A DNA stretch of 64,000 bases from Dichotomocladium elegans (GCA_025716815.1 JAIXMN010000046.1:1-64000); one strand, 5' to 3'. Shown: positions 1-12,202, numbered from the stretch's first letter. Program-made: numbers and translations. Notes: generated by a model not told the origin, from the sequence alone.

Positions 1-1029
1 CCTAACAACAGGACGACTTACCACGGACTGGATACAACACCACAACTATGCACACATACCGACTAATGGCACCCGCGGTATTGGCGGGCTCACGTTGCTG
101 GTTCGACCAGAGTTCCCATACCACATCCATTGCATCGACCACCCATCACCCTACATCCTCAGCTTCGCATTAGGTCACTATGTCGTCCATAGACTGTACC
201 TACCACCATCCCTCCTGCTCCATCAATACAACCAATTACTCAACGACCTCACTGTTGATGAAAACACCATCCTGCTCAGTGACTTCAACACGCGGATCAT
301 CAATCTCCTTGGTGACTGGATCACCAACAAACGCAGCCCTCCTTTCCGTGACTAGCTCATGGAGAGATGGCTCCACATCTGGAACAGCACCCTAGCACGT
401 GGCCAGTTCACGTTCAAGTCGCACCTTGGATTGAGTATCATCGACCTCTTCATCTCATGCTATGACGCAGTACGTGATCCATCACTCGTTGTCCATGAGG
501 AACTCTCGCTGAATTCCGACCATCATCTCTGTGAGTTTTCCTTTCTCCCAATGACGCCGATACTGCAACAGCCTCTTCCTAACGCCCCGTGCCAACACTG
601 GAAACTCCAACGCCTTCAAGATCCTGATATCCTTGAACTCTATGTCTGACGATTTACACAACTAGCAGAGCCCATTGGGGAAGAGATCACTGTGCACCTC
701 GATATCGAAGCATTTCACCTGACCCGCGCTGACCTGATCGAGCGATTGGTACCTGCATTACCAACTGTATTACCCAGGCATTGGATGAGAGCGTGACCCG
801 AGGGCATATGCGGCCAAAGCATTGGAAATGATTTTGGACCGAGGAACTCCAGTGCTTGGCAGACGCCGGTGAAGCTGCCTATCGGGCTTGGCACACTGCC
901 AGCCATAATCTTGTCGCGCGTGCTGTACTTTGGGCCCATTTCATCCGTGTTTGGGAGTCTTTTGACAAGGAATTACGACGAACTCGCCGAGCACACTGGA
1001 AGCAATTTTGTCAGACGATGGAGCACAAA
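1..1029 (+). pseudogene. LINE retrotransposon, endonuclease part (5' piece, interrupted)
   Basis: Apurinic-like endonuclease domain of a non-LTR retrotransposon, which nicks the target DNA for reverse transcription. It enters from the left edge and reads open from base 2 to a TAG at 353-355. The same frame then continues to a TGA at 647-649 and beyond. Visible motifs are SDFNTR (family GDFN metal/catalytic box) near 280 and NSDHHL (family SDH catalytic His) near 515. After a frame change the linker typical of these LINEs reads from about 776 through a TGA at 829-831 to LRRTRRAHWKQFC at about 1020. It stops at the hAT terminus at 1030, and the reverse transcriptase resumes at 6253 in the same orientation. 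It is a dead copy. The family call is firm; the clade is not. Confidence 0.85.
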
Positions 1030-1039
1030 TAGGGTTTCT

Positions 1040-1232
1040 CATCGAATCCGGATCTTATGATCCGATCTGGATCAAAAGGCAATGGTGCGGATTCGGATTG
1101 ACCTCATCTCGGATTTTGCGGATCCGGTGTAGGACATTTGCAATCCGGATCTCATACGGATTGCACTTCATGGATCTGAACTGATCCGGATCGCATATGG
1201 ATTGCACTTCGCGGATCTGTTCCGATTCGTTA
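1040..1232. repeat. hAT subterminal repeats, 5' end of copy 1
   Basis: A dense run of CGGATC, GGATTG and CGGATT words in both orientations, the probable transposase-binding array. Compared with copy 2 (14754-14921) most substitutions are CG to TG or CG to CA, and copy 1 has 25 extra bases here. The last 5' difference is c1223 in copy 1 against t14912 in copy 2. Confidence 0.8.
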
Positions 1233-2983
1233 GATCTGTCCAAATCAACCTAGACATTGGGTTCCTGCCATTATAATCCTGTTAATGTATAACAATAGCA
1301 ATTACAGATGTGCAAGAAATGGGATGTGGGAGTTTGAGAATGAGGAATACAGAGAGTGCAAAGTTGCGGAATAAACAAAACCAGCAAGAAATGTAGCTTC
1401 GTTATAGCTCATACATAGTTGACTTTGGCGAAATGACCGACTCTTTAGATAATAGCTGGTAGTATTTCGATGTGAAGCTGGCTCAATACACATCTCTTTT
1501 AGGATATCTCAGGTTTTATATTTGCAGAACGTGAAAGGTAAAAAGATCACGCAAACTCCTCGAAAGTAAATATTCCTTCCATATCAATCATTCCACGGCC
1601 ATGCGCTTTTCCCCATATTTCCGTATTTCCTTTTCTCATTTTCCAGCGATCAGTATTTCTTGGTTTTCACCAAGCAATGATCACAAACGCAACCTGCGCC
1701 TCGATTTAGTATACATATTTCCACCCATGGAACCCTAGCTATAATCCATCTCATATAGTCATCTCTATACTTCGCCATAGTGGAACATCAGCCTTTTGGT
1801 CATTCTATCCTCGTCTTCTCTCAGAAATCTCAATCCACTATTCCACCCTTCTCTTTATCATATATTAATCTTCATTCCATGCGGTAGCATATTCTTTATT
1901 GTCCTCATACCGATGGCGGTATTGTACATTCCTTTTATTCCATATAAGATCCTCTTCGTCTCTTCACTGACAGTAATCGATTCTCCTTTGCACAGTATAC
2001 ACCTTCGACGTTGGTGATAGAAGTAGCAGCCACTGCAAATCACCAGGGACATCGCGACGAGTATAGCTGCGGGTACAAATAACGAATGGTGAAAAAGTCA
2101 AACAGCTCACTAACACTTACCATAAACAGAGCTGTTGTGGCGCACAACAATTGAGGGAAGCATCAAGTGTTCCAGTAATATAAATGGAATGGATCAAACT
2201 GCAATTTGTGGTTGATTAGGATAACTGGGAGATCGTAAAGGCAGCTGGGGTAAGAGGGCCACGCAACATTGCTCAATTCGCGACAAATAAATTGTGCTTG
2301 TTCGCAAAATTTATCGACTTGATTGCGTGAAATGATCGTGAAATAAATGTAGCTGAAAGCAACGTATCAATAGTAAATGGCATTAATAATGCTTTGGAGG
2401 TGAATGAAAGGCCGGCATGAGAATGACGCATTGACTTGTTTGTCGCATGACCTCAGCACTGCCATTGCCTGTCCGAACACATTTGGAAAATAGAAGGAGC
2501 ATAAAGAAATTGCCGGGCCTGAAATTGGCTCAAAATTTTTTTCTGACACCTGTCCGTTCTGTCAAGCATTTGTTCCCAGAATAGATATCTGATATCACGG
2601 TCGGTCCAATGGTTCTTTTGACAGGTACACACTTTGTTCAAGCAACAACAGCATTATTGATTCTTTGAGCACATAGCATGAATGTCGTTCGAAAGTATTA
2701 AAAAAAGGAGCGGTGAATATTGATCCATGCAAGAGAGCTTAGCCGGTTTCACATCACTATGGCCGATATCCTGAAACTAAGACGGTGATGAATTTGGCAT
2801 ATTGATGTTCAGGAACCATTATTTCCGGATCCGCCTGCGAGGCGGGATACTTGCACCTATCAAAGGTACTTCCTCTATCCAGGATCCATCACTGGTCTTG
2901 AAGAGGACAATGAAAAGAGAATGCTCTCATCTGATACGTCCTAACAGGATTAAGCACTTACATCGCCGTTCTAATAGAATTAT

Positions 2984-3177
2984 TATAAAAGAGAGATATT
3001 TTATTTTCAGGAATAAACATCAACCTCAAAGATACTTTTCTAGTTGTCTTTTTTCACTCTCTCTAACCCATCCACCTCATCTCGTCTCAACTACCACAAA
3101 CGCATCAAGTACCTCGCACTTTATTTTTTCTTGTAAATATCATTCAAGCTTGACTCACCTCACACTTGGTTACTAAT
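2984..3177 (+). promoter_or_regulatory. Candidate core promoter and 5' leader of hAT transposase
   Basis: TATAAAA at 2984-2990 is followed by a pyrimidine-rich leader, with a CT-rich tract at about 3048-3110, ending at the ATG at 3178. This is a typical fungal promoter layout. The same sequence sits 13,689 bp downstream in copy 2 (TATA box at 16673-16679). No transcript evidence is available. Confidence 0.45.
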
Positions 3178-5527
3178 ATGTCTTTAAATACAGACACTTA
3201 CCAAAGATCCACTATGTCCAACTCAAGCACTTCTAACCTTGGCAAACGTTCCTCTGATCTTATGGTCAGCAGCGATTCTGAAGTTGATGTAGGTTATCAA
3301 ATATTAACTAGAGACCTGCCTTCTGAGCTGTCAATTTCGAAACAGGGAATGCCCAGGTTATCCAGGGGAGGCAGCTTTATGTCCCTTGACTGCCAAGATT
3401 CCATCACGTCAATTGATTCCGAGTGGGATGAGGACAATCGCAATGGCAATGGCGGCGGCCAGGACTCAAGCTCCGTCCAGTCCGCCGAAGGAGTGAGCGT
3501 CAAGGCCCGAAAGAACTGGGTGTACAAATGGTTTGACGCCGTTGAAGATCCAGTAACCAATACGCTCTATTACCGGTGTCGATTCACCGTTGGGAGCAAG
3601 GCATCACGTTGCAATAAGCGGTACAAGGACCCACGAGGTTCCACGACTGTTCTGAAGAAGCACCTTGGGACCCATTGCATTACTGCGGACACGTCGCTTA
3701 CGCCGACCCAGCAAGGGACATTCCTTGACCGGCACTTCAGAGGTAGTGGGGATCTCATCCCTCCCCAATTCAACGATGAGCAGTTTAGACAAGCACTCGC
3801 GCTTTTCGTTGTGTCTGCGGCTTTGCCATTTACAATTGTCGAGAATCGCCACTTTCATACATTACTCAACCTTGCGCAATCAGCACCAAATCCAAGAGCA
3901 GTCAAACCGCCAAGCAACGATACGCTTGCACGCGCTGTATCTCACCTGTACGAGTATTACAAGTCTCGGATTATTGTCGTCCTACAAGAGCAAGAGAATC
4001 TGGCGTATACTGTTGACGCTTGGACCAGCGAATGGAGAACTGCCTTCCTCGGCGTCACCGTTCATTGGATTGACACCGAGTGGACACAACAGTCGATTGT
4101 TTTGGGTTTCGAAGAGCTTGTTGGACCACACACAGGAGCAAACATGGCGGCCGCTTTTGGAAAGGTCCTAAATGACTGGGGCCTCTCAAGGAAACCATTT
4201 TTTTTGACTGCTGACAACGCGTCAAATATGATCAAGATGGCCGAGCAAGTCGAGCGTAGTGTCGGCATCACTGTTTTTAATGCAACGGAAAATCGTATTC
4301 CTTGCATCGCGCACGTTATTAATCTCGCTGCTCAGAGTGTGATCCGCGACAGTTTAAAGGCTGAGGCAGCTGACAGCGAGCAAGGGGCTTTTGAGGACGA
4401 AGAAGAAGGACCAGATGACAACACACCAGGTAAATATCAGAAAAAAAGATGAAATGAGCACACTTTTTCAACGCGACTAAATATCCTCACCTTAGGTATC
4501 ATCTTGCGCAAACTACGGAAGGGAATTGTCAATATCCGTGCATCTCCGCAGCGGCTTGCTCAGTACCGTAGTGCTTTTGACGGCATGTTTGAAGTGGAGG
4601 AACAGGTCACCAGTAGCCCTCTCGCTTTAATCCTAGACGTCCGCACTCGGTGGAATTCCACATACGAGATGATTCAACGGTCGCTGGAGGTCAGACGCGC
4701 ATACAACAATACTTGTCACAACATTCCAGGACTTGAACAATATGTGCTGTCTGATGACGAATGGTTGTGCTTGGAGAAAGTTTCATTATTGCTTCACGAA
4801 TTTGCCAAACTGACACCACTGCTCTCTGGCGCGACATACCCAACCTTGAACCTTGTAATTCTCTCATATAACCGGTTGCTTGACCATCTGGAAAACTTTG
4901 AGGAGGACTGGAAAAATGTAAGCGAGGTTACAGTGAAGCGATTCCAGACACCAAACTTAATATGTTGATTCGTAGGAATGGCCCGCGCTATCAGAAGCAG
5001 CACGCTGTGGATGGGCAAAATTAAAAGGCTACTACTGCAAGGCCGAAGGACATGCCTTTGCTGTCGCGACTGCTATGGATCCACGGCTGAAATTCCAATG
5101 GTGGGAGGACGAGAACTGGGGACACTTCGGTGATGTTGCGAAAGAGCAAGTGCAAGCGACCTGGGAAGCGTACAAGCCGATTGCTGGTCATGAGTCGTCC
5201 ATTTGCAATCCAGATGCCTTAATCAGGAGGCTGCAAAGGATTGCTGACCAGCTGCAGGCATACGTCTCCGCAAATTGTATATTTGATGAGACAAACGGTG
5301 TCAATCAGGAGCTTGTTCTCAACTACTGGCGCGGCGAGGTGAACGAATGGAAAGAGCTGAAGACAATGGCGCGCAGATACCTGGCAATACCAGCATCGTC
5401 AGTCGGTTCGGAGCGCACATTTTCACGAGCAAAGCATTACATTCCAGCATCAAGAAATCGGCTCAATCCTGCAAAGCTTCGCGAGAGTGTACTTGTCAAC
5501 TCGTGGTGTACATATTTCGGCGAGTAG
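3178..5527 (+). CDS. hAT transposase, copy 1 (three exons, 741 aa)
   Basis: Cut-and-paste transposase. Exons are 3178-4429, 4496-4917 and 4976-5527, with GT-AG introns of 66 and 58 nt; joining them keeps one frame to a TAG. The ATG at 3178 is the first in frame. The N-terminal 110 residues are acidic and Ser-rich. A BED-like zinc finger lies at about 115-167 (C134, C145, H162, H166; the Cys spacing is unusually wide). The RNase H-like core shows VDAWTS (D280), TADNAS (D346) and the hAT CxxH box CIAH at about 376-379. TRWNSTYEM follows in exon 2, then the C-terminal hAT dimerisation region with SSVGSERTFS carrying the third acidic residue, E704. Length and motifs suit a full hAT transposase. 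No stop or frameshift is seen, so it may be functional. Confidence 0.92.
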
Positions 5528-6074
5528 ATGGGCGTTAGCAGGCGGCAAACTAAAAGAAGATTGTTTATGCTAGAAAGATGTCACCTTAAGCGTGAGTCTC
5601 GTAAATAAATAAAAAAAGCTTTCGCGTCGCTGTAATTGCAGCAATTAACATTGATTAATAATACTTTGTTGCTGGTTTCGCAGTACAATTACATACATGG
5701 TTTCTCTGAAGGCAGACCAGCTTTGAAATGTGGTGGGCATGGGTGCAAAATTAAATTGTTCAGCTTGTGACCATCACCCAGCCACAACCATAGGCATAAC
5801 TAGCTAGTCTGAAGCCATTCTGCCAGACATCAGAAGCGTTCCAAATGGCTCCCGCGTCAGCAATTATACCACTTTGCCTTCTATGGATCAAACCCTCCAG
5901 CTTTTTTAATTCCTATTGGGATTTTCTGTTCTTTGACGCTTAATTTTTTGCTACAACTGCTAATGTCATCTTAAAATCAACTTCGGTTTTCACCTTTCTC
6001 CGTTCTGACAGTATTGCTGAATGGCCATATTCTTTCCAATTTCGCTCTATTGATGTGTTTTAATAAATCTCCTC

Positions 6075-6240
6075 ATTTCAGCATTACGGATCACGGATTG
6101 GGACGGATTGGGATGGATTGAAGCGGTGTGGATCCGGATTGCAATTTGCAATCCGTTTAGCAAACGGATCGGATTTGGTGTGAGCAATTCGATCTGCGGT
6201 GTGGATCCGGATTGGATCCAATCCGATCCAGATCCATCAA
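6075..6240. repeat. hAT subterminal repeats, 3' end of copy 1
   Basis: CGGAT-type words matching the 5' array. Paired differences from copy 2 are again CpG-like. t6114 is c19803 in copy 2. TG at 6176-6177 faces CA at 19865-19866, which are the two reciprocal products of deaminating one ancestral CG. Confidence 0.8.
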
Positions 6241-6252
6241 TGAGAAACGCTA

Positions 6253-7529
6253 GTGACACACTTGGAGAACGTGTTTGGGGGGACCCTTCATGAGGGCACT
6301 CAACTGCCTCCTGGTGTTGATCCTGCTGAGATTGGCAAATCTCCCTTTCGATTCGAGACTGTCCTCTCAGTCATCCACGCCCAGCCCAGCTGCAAGGCGC
6401 CTGGAGTAGATCACATCACTGGGGCAATGCTAAAACCGATTGCCATCCCCCTTGCTGAGCTGCTCACGAGTTTCTTTACCCTCTGTTGGAGGTGGTCCTG
6501 GACCCCAAAGGCATGGCGCATAGCACAGGTCATGCCTATCTACAAGAAGGGTGACCCTGCACAACCTGGCAACTTCTGGCCAATTAGTCTGACCAGCTTG
6601 TTCTGCAAGATCCTCGAGCGGTGCATGCTGCCACGTCTCTTGTCCAAAATCCTGGCACTGGACATTGCTCAAGGCGGCTTCCGCCAAAACCGCGGTGTGC
6701 TGGACCAAGCCTTCTGCTTGCAAATGTTGATGCGCAGATACCAGCAAATGTACGGTGTGTGGCCCATCGTCGCCTTCCTGGATATTAAGGCTGCGTATGA
6801 CTCAGTGAACTGCGAGGTCATCTGGTCTCGCCTACATGGCCTTGTCCCCGTGCCCCTACTTCAGCTATGCCGTCATCTCTTTGAAGATGTTCATATCTCT
6901 GTCATCCTCCAGCATCATCAATCGAGGTCGATCCAGCCTGCTCGAGGCGTCCTGCAAGGTTCTATTCTCAGTCCCTTGTTATACGCCGTGTTTATTGAGG
7001 CTGCTGATCATCCATACCACTCCCATTGACAGCATCACGGAAGCCTGCAGCAATCATTTGCGCTATAAACAAAATCTCCAAGGTGGTCGTCCCCGTCACT
7101 ACCCCGACGTCGACTTGCTGATCGCCAATTCATTACTATATGCAGATGATGTCGCTCTCGTTGGTGCGCCTAAAGACATGGTGCTAATGCTGGCTATTGC
7201 TGAAACTCATTCAGTCGAGCTTGGTTACTGCTGGCACCCCGACAAATGTGTCATGCTCAATGCTCCTGATGCGTGGAACTTTAGCTTGTATAACACCCCA
7301 ATTGCAACCACCCCATCCTTTAAGTATCTGGGTGTCCCCTTTAGTGCCCACGGATTGGATTGCAACCTCCTGGTCTTGGAATGCATCGCAAAGGCTACCA
7401 ATGCCATAGGAATGCTACAGCAACTCGGCATTCATCGATATGGGCTTGGATTGTGGGCTGCACTGTGTGCCTATCATCCGTTTGTGCGTCCCGTCCTGGA
7501 GTATGGCCTCGCCATTGCCTCGCTCACCG
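6253..7529 (+). pseudogene. LINE retrotransposon, reverse transcriptase part (3' piece)
   Basis: Continuation of the LINE broken by hAT copy 1. It reads THLENVFGG, then the RT core: APGVDHITG, MPIYKKGDPAQPGNFWPISL, GGFRQNRG, AFLDIKAAYDSV (first catalytic Asp), and ARGVLQGSILSPLLY. A one-base frame change at about 6990-7005 precedes LLYADDVALVG at about 7135, which holds the catalytic YADD box. The thumb region follows (YLGVPFS, VLEYGLAIASL). The ORF ends where the MULE 1 terminal repeat begins at 7530, so the 3' end is missing. The short linker between the endonuclease and RT domains also appears to be missing across the hAT. Non-functional: frameshift plus truncation. Confidence 0.88.
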
Positions 7530-8464
7530 GAAAGTCCTTAGATCGCCCCACCCCTCAGGCCCCCCCCCAAAATTTTACAAGTCCGCTTCAAAAATTTTTC
7601 ACTTGCATTGCTCAGGGGCAAGTGCTTTTCATGAACATACCATTTACATTACCTTTGGAGTCGTTCGCCATTACTGTCTTTTCAGCATTTCACATTCGTT
7701 CAATCAGCTCGCGTGTCTTTCAAAAAATGGGCATTACTCTGAAGCCAATATTGCATTATTTCCCAGAAGGCTCAAGCGTTTTTTCACAGCCATTAATTTA
7801 TACAAAGCGTCATGGCCGGTAAGAGCCTGCATTCACCTTTCGCGTATTCCAAAGCGTTTGAGATGGAGTTAATTCAATTGGTGAAAACGCATTAACACAT
7901 CTGCATAGCTTTGTTGCCGACATTATACTTAGTCACTAACACAATCAGGATTTTCACTGCAAATGTCTACAAGCAATGCCCGTTAAGTTTCCTTCCGAAA
8001 GCGGTTTGCAATATACGAACTTTGGGGCTTCATTCACTTCAGGACCATGGCGACATCTAAAGGAATTTAAAAGAAATCAACGATTTTGCGGATTTGGATG
8101 ACAGCTTGCTGTAATCAAAGAAACTTGCACTTATTTTCTACATCAATCGCGGCTCACACCCATTTGAAATCTGAAGCGACTTTAAACTACTGTGCGAAAG
8201 AAGGCATGCATCAGGTGATTGACGAGAACAAGTTCCTTTAATTGGTAGCTAATCCCGCAAATTGTTTTCGATTCTTCTAATCGAAGAAACAGTAATCTGA
8301 TTAGAATGCAATTGTGGACGCGTTTGGGATCGGAAAGCAAAGGAATGAAGTAATGTAAGTAGATATTAAGGCTATAGACTAAATAAAACGTACATCGACA
8401 AAAAACGCTCTCTGTGGTGATGAAACGATGATGTCTCCTTATATTCATGTACCACATACAAGTC
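7530..8464 (+). repeat. MULE 1 left terminal inverted repeat
   Basis: 935 bp, starting GAAAGTCCTTAG and ending at ACATACAAGTC. It is the reverse complement of 10892-11825, with only a few substitutions and one C-run length difference. It contains a C9 tract near 7561. The ORF fragments inside it appear in both arms and are unlikely to be genes. Confidence 0.92.
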
Positions 8465-8587
8465 AGTAGTGGAAGTATAAGGATATTGGATAAATCAATG
8501 GTGTGAAGGTGCAACCGAAAGGTCAAGGTTTATTAAAGGAAACAATAAAGGAACGAGCAGGGGAACACCAGTCATATGAGGGCAATA

Positions 8588-10747
8588 CTAGCTTTGACGT
8601 TGAAGTTTTGAATTTCGTCCAACCTTTGCTAAGCGCTTCATATCTTTTTCAAGCTGAAGCGCTGCTTCAACTAGTATTTCCCCTTCTTCGTCATTATCAA
8701 AGTATGATCTTTTAAGGAGATTGTTCATCCTAGTGAACACCACATTCATCTTGGTAGTAACCGTTTCTGGTGGTACTGTTGTGCCCTCAGGCACAATGGC
8801 TGCTTCTACAGTATTAGCTGATGGCACTTGCACATGGTGGTCAGGATGGTGGCGAATAACCAAGCACATATGCTTGCATGTCTTTCTGCTGTGAACATGT
8901 TCGGGGCATGTACAGGCTATGACATGCAGATTGTTGCAATTCACCTACAGTTAATTCGTTAGTTTATGCGAAATAAAACACGCGCGCTTATGCACCTTAT
9001 AAATCAGCTCCGCGTTAGTGAAGGAGCGAACATTATAACCACTGCCATCTTGAAGTTGAGTAACAAAAGATGGGACTTCGCTCTCAGGGATGAGCTCCGC
9101 CTTTCTCATTGTCGCTCGTTCCTCGCGCTGTAGTTTCGTCATAGAGCCAACACGATTGATAAGCCTTCTTATCTCCCAGCGAATATCGAAACTAATCTCG
9201 TCAACAAGTAGGAAAATAAGTGCGTCGAGTCGGTGATTTTGCTTTCGGCGCATGTATATGGTTTTAAGTTGGTTGTGCCAACTCTCGACGTAGTTATCCG
9301 TCTCCATATTTGTGCAGACGTCTGGTTGGTGGCAAGCGGCCCATCGTTGAACTTGTTGTGGCTGAAGCCACTGGCGCGAAAAATATCTTATGAAGCCTGT
9401 CTAGTTGACAAACTTCGCATGAAAGGATTCGAGACGGCTTTCAAATATAGCCTTCTCCTTTTCGTACATCAGATCTTTCAAGTCAACAATTATACGCCCT
9501 TGGATAGTGCTCTTTGCCTCGTCATCAGTCGCCACAACTTTTGAATGAATATTATTCATCCATGCACGCAAAACATGCCAATTGCAATATTGAATTGAAC
9601 AGTTATTCCCCCAGACTGATTGGATTGCGTTACCCTCAGGGAAACTGCAGTCAATCGTCACCTTAACTGGTTTCATCCCGATATCTGCGAGCGACTGAAG
9701 CCACGACCCAATTGGACGAGATGTAAGATCATTCGAAGCGAAATAAGCAACTGGGACACCTCGACCAGCTGCTTCATGTAAAATAACTAGCGTGTACAGC
9801 ACCGTATTCGGATATGCTGAGACATCATGCGCGGCGTCTAAGCAGAAGTGTTTCGCATTCAGAAGAAGGTCTCGTTGCCATTTAAGGCAAAACCCAAAAG
9901 AAATGTTGAGGCTGCTAATGGATTCAATGAAGACAAAATCGCCAGCTTTTTGCAGATCGGCCATCCACTTTCTCGTCGAAACGAAGTCGTTCTCATCCTT
10001 CCGGGTGCGTTCTCTTAGCATATTATAGTACACATTATAAACGTCGACTGCGTTGATGTATGCTGCACGTTGATTTTCAGGTGTATCTGCAAAGTGGCGT
10101 CGAAGAGAATTCCGCACTTCATGGACAGTGTACCCTTTCAGGAGCTCTTCCCTGATCATTTCCCTTACTTCAGCTGTGTTCGGGAGGTATTGAACATCCT
10201 CAATTGATCCAGGAACATGGTTGCAATGAGAATTGCTGTACTTGAATTCAACATGTTCAGGATCCGCCACATAACAAGAGACAAGAAGGCTGGCCTTACA
10301 ACCGATCTTCTTAGAACGGCGTTGGTTGGGGCGCAGTTGCCAGCTTTCCCCACCAGGAACATGGCTGGCCATGCGTTTCGGCTCTCCTGCACGATGACAG
10401 TTGAATCGCTTGGACCATAGTACTGATTACATAGTCAATCGCGTCTTTGTTGCTATATGGTTTTAAGAATTACAGTTTCAAGGCGCGCTAAAAAAATTAC
10501 CTCCTGGCTTAACGTTAAAACCTTTCGACACCCAGCATTCACCAGTCTCTTGCATTATATTCTCTAAGATTTGTTCCCATTCGCAAATGTCGACAATGCG
10601 TGTTGCAGCAGTACGACGTGCATTAACAATAATGACAGAGTGATCGTTGATTGCGAGTTCAGACATGTATGTCATCAAGGAAAAGGTGTTCAAAGCACAC
10701 CCAAGCGTATTTTCAAAATCAAATATGACCCAGACAATGGGGTCCAT
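8588..10747 (-). pseudogene. MULE transposase with SWIM zinc finger (MULE 1)
   Basis: Mutator-like transposase. A possible N-terminal exon is at 10747-10478. The main part runs from 10372 down and reads: a FAR1/WRKY-like N-terminal region with CNHVPGSIEDV; the first catalytic Asp in FCLDAAHDVS; the second in VTIDCSFPEGNA; and the MULE C-W-H motif in QYCNWHVLRAW. An in-frame TAG at 9401-9403 follows, then the same frame continues to METDNYVESWHNQLK (catalytic Glu). A short GT-AG intron at about 9000-8946 leads to the SWIM finger CTCPEHVHSRKTCKH and a coiled C-terminus ending in TAG at 8588. One premature stop breaks an otherwise full gene. It resembles the MULE 2 transposase in domain order and many motifs. 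Confidence 0.85.
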
Positions 10748-10891
10748 TTCTCTTCTGACCTATTTCTATTGCACTAACTGCGTGTACCATGAAGCCAAAC
10801 CAAAACCCATTCCAGCAGCACTATGCCAATGCAGCATCTAACTGCATGCTAACTTTGCATGCTATGGTCCCAACCACTGTGCAGAAAAAAC

Positions 10892-11825
10892 GACTTGTAT
10901 GTGGTACATGAATATAAGGAGACATCATCGTTTCATCACCACAGAGAGCGTTTTTTGTCGATGTACGTTTTATTTAGTCCATAGCCTTAATATCTACTTA
11001 CATTACTTCATTCCTTTGCTTTCCGATCCCAAACGCGTCCACAATTGCATTCTAATCAGATTACTGTTTCTTCGATTAGAAGAATCGAAAACAATTTGCG
11101 GGATTAGCTACCAATTAAAGGAACTTGTTCTCGTCAATCACCTGATGCATGCCTTCTTTCGCACAGTAGCTTAAAGTCGCTTCAGATTTCAAATGGGTGT
11201 GAGCCGCGATTGATGTAGAAAATAAGTGCAAGTTTCTTTGATTACAGCAAGCTGTCATCCAAATCCGCAAAATCGTTGATTTCTTTTAAATTCCTTTAGA
11301 TGTCGCCATGGTCCTGAAGTGAATGAAGCCCCAAAGTTCGTATATTGCAAACCGCTTTCGGAAGGAAACTTAACGGGCATTGCTTGTAGACATTTGCAGT
11401 GAAAATCCTGATTGTGTTAGTGACTAAGTATAATGTCGGCAACAAAGCTATGCAGATGTGTTAATGCGTTTTCACCAATTGAATTAACTCCATCTCAAAC
11501 GCTTTGGAATACGCGAAAGGTGAATGCAGACTCTTACCGGCCATGACGCTTTGTATAAATTAATGGCTGTGAAAAAACGCTTGAGCCTTCTGGGAAATAA
11601 TGCAATATTGGCTTCAGAGTAATGCCCATTTTTTGAAAGACACGCGAGCTGATTGAACGAATGTGAAATGCTAAAAAGACAGTAATGGCGAACGACTCCA
11701 AAGGTAATGTAAATGGTATGTTCATGAAAAGCACTTGCCCCTGAGCAATGCAAGTGAAAAATTTTTGAAGCGGACTTGTAAAATTTTGGGGGGGGCCTGA
11801 GGGGTGGGGCGATCTAAGGACTTTC
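10892..11825 (-). repeat. MULE 1 right terminal inverted repeat
   Basis: 934 bp, reverse complement of 7530-8464. The boundary is sharp on the inside at GACTTGTATGTGG (10892) and on the outside at GGACTTTC (11825). Confidence 0.92.
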
Positions 11826-12202
11826 TTGTTTACGCGATAGTTTGCCTTGTAACTTGACAAAGCACTGTCATCATCATGAAGCATTGGATGCACCTCGTTC
11901 CAGAAAGATTGGGTTTTACTCCTTGCTATTTGAGGTTTATGGTAGATTTGATGGTCCTGGGCCATATGCACAAGCAGTCTGATATTCCGGCGTATAATAT
12001 GGTTGCGTCGTGAATCGTTGTTCAAAATAGTTTGGATCAAACAGATGGCTTCCTTGACAATTTCTTCAATCAAAACACAATCCTCCGCTTCCTGTTCCTC
12101 AAGTCGACATATCAACATAAGTAACTGACGGACATCAATGCTTCTCCTGTTAACACGTTGTGACGCTGTATTGTTTGTCAATGTGTCAACTTGGTTGTTC
12201 AT
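11826..12202 (-). pseudogene. N-terminal fragment of an unidentified ORF cut by MULE 1
   Basis: From an ATG at 12202 a minus-strand frame runs about 125 codons and then merges with the MULE 1 repeat at 11825. It is acidic and Leu-rich (LLMLICRLEEQEAEDCVLIE) and continues with SFWNEVHPMLHDDDSALSSY. The style recalls the N-terminus of fungal PIF/Harbinger DDE transposases, which often have a Glu-rich helix before an Arg-Val-Asn motif (here YRVNK). That is only a resemblance. No catalytic residue is present because the remainder is missing. Confidence 0.35.

Larger units (their letters stand above)
1030..6252 (+). mobile_element. hAT DNA transposon, copy 1 (complete, nested in LINE)
   Basis: A 5223-bp hAT element. 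The ends are TAGGGTTTCTCAT at 1030 and the inverted ATGAGAAACGCTA ending at 6252. It holds one three-exon transposase gene at 3178-5527. About 200 bp at each end is packed with short CGGAT/ATCCG words, the usual hAT subterminal binding-site layout. The interior 1224-6113 aligns with copy 2 at a constant offset of 13,689 bp. Every stretch and reading frame I compared is identical. The flanking 8-mers (1022-1029 AGCACAAA, 6253-6260 GTGACACA) do not match, so no target duplication is visible even though both flanks are LINE sequence in order. 1256-2983 upstream of the gene has no ORF I recognise, and 5528-6080 downstream looks non-coding. Confidence 0.92.
7530..11825 (-). mobile_element. MULE 1 (Mutator-like element with ~935-bp TIRs)
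   Basis: A 4296-bp element bounded by long inverted repeats, 7530-8464 and 10892-11825, with outer end GAAAGTCCTTAGATCGCCCC. It encloses a minus-strand MULE transposase with a SWIM finger. The arms differ at only a handful of bases (for example 9 against 8 C near 7561-7569), so the element is young. The expected 9-bp target duplication is absent: the left flank (cgctcaccg) is LINE reverse transcriptase and the right flank (ttgtttacg) is an unrelated minus-strand ORF. Confidence 0.85.

Noticed and set aside
2802..3176. 124-codon ORF upstream of the hAT transposase
   Set aside because: It overlaps the TATA box and pyrimidine-rich leader, shows no domain, and ends just before the transposase ATG; it is better explained as 5' leader.
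3166..3177. TTG start four codons before the hAT ATG
   Set aside because: In a eukaryotic gene the in-frame ATG at 3178 is the sensible start.
7545..7872. Protein-coding frames inside the MULE 1 arms
   Set aside because: The same frames appear mirrored in the other arm (11484-11815) and have no family; they are terminal-repeat sequence.
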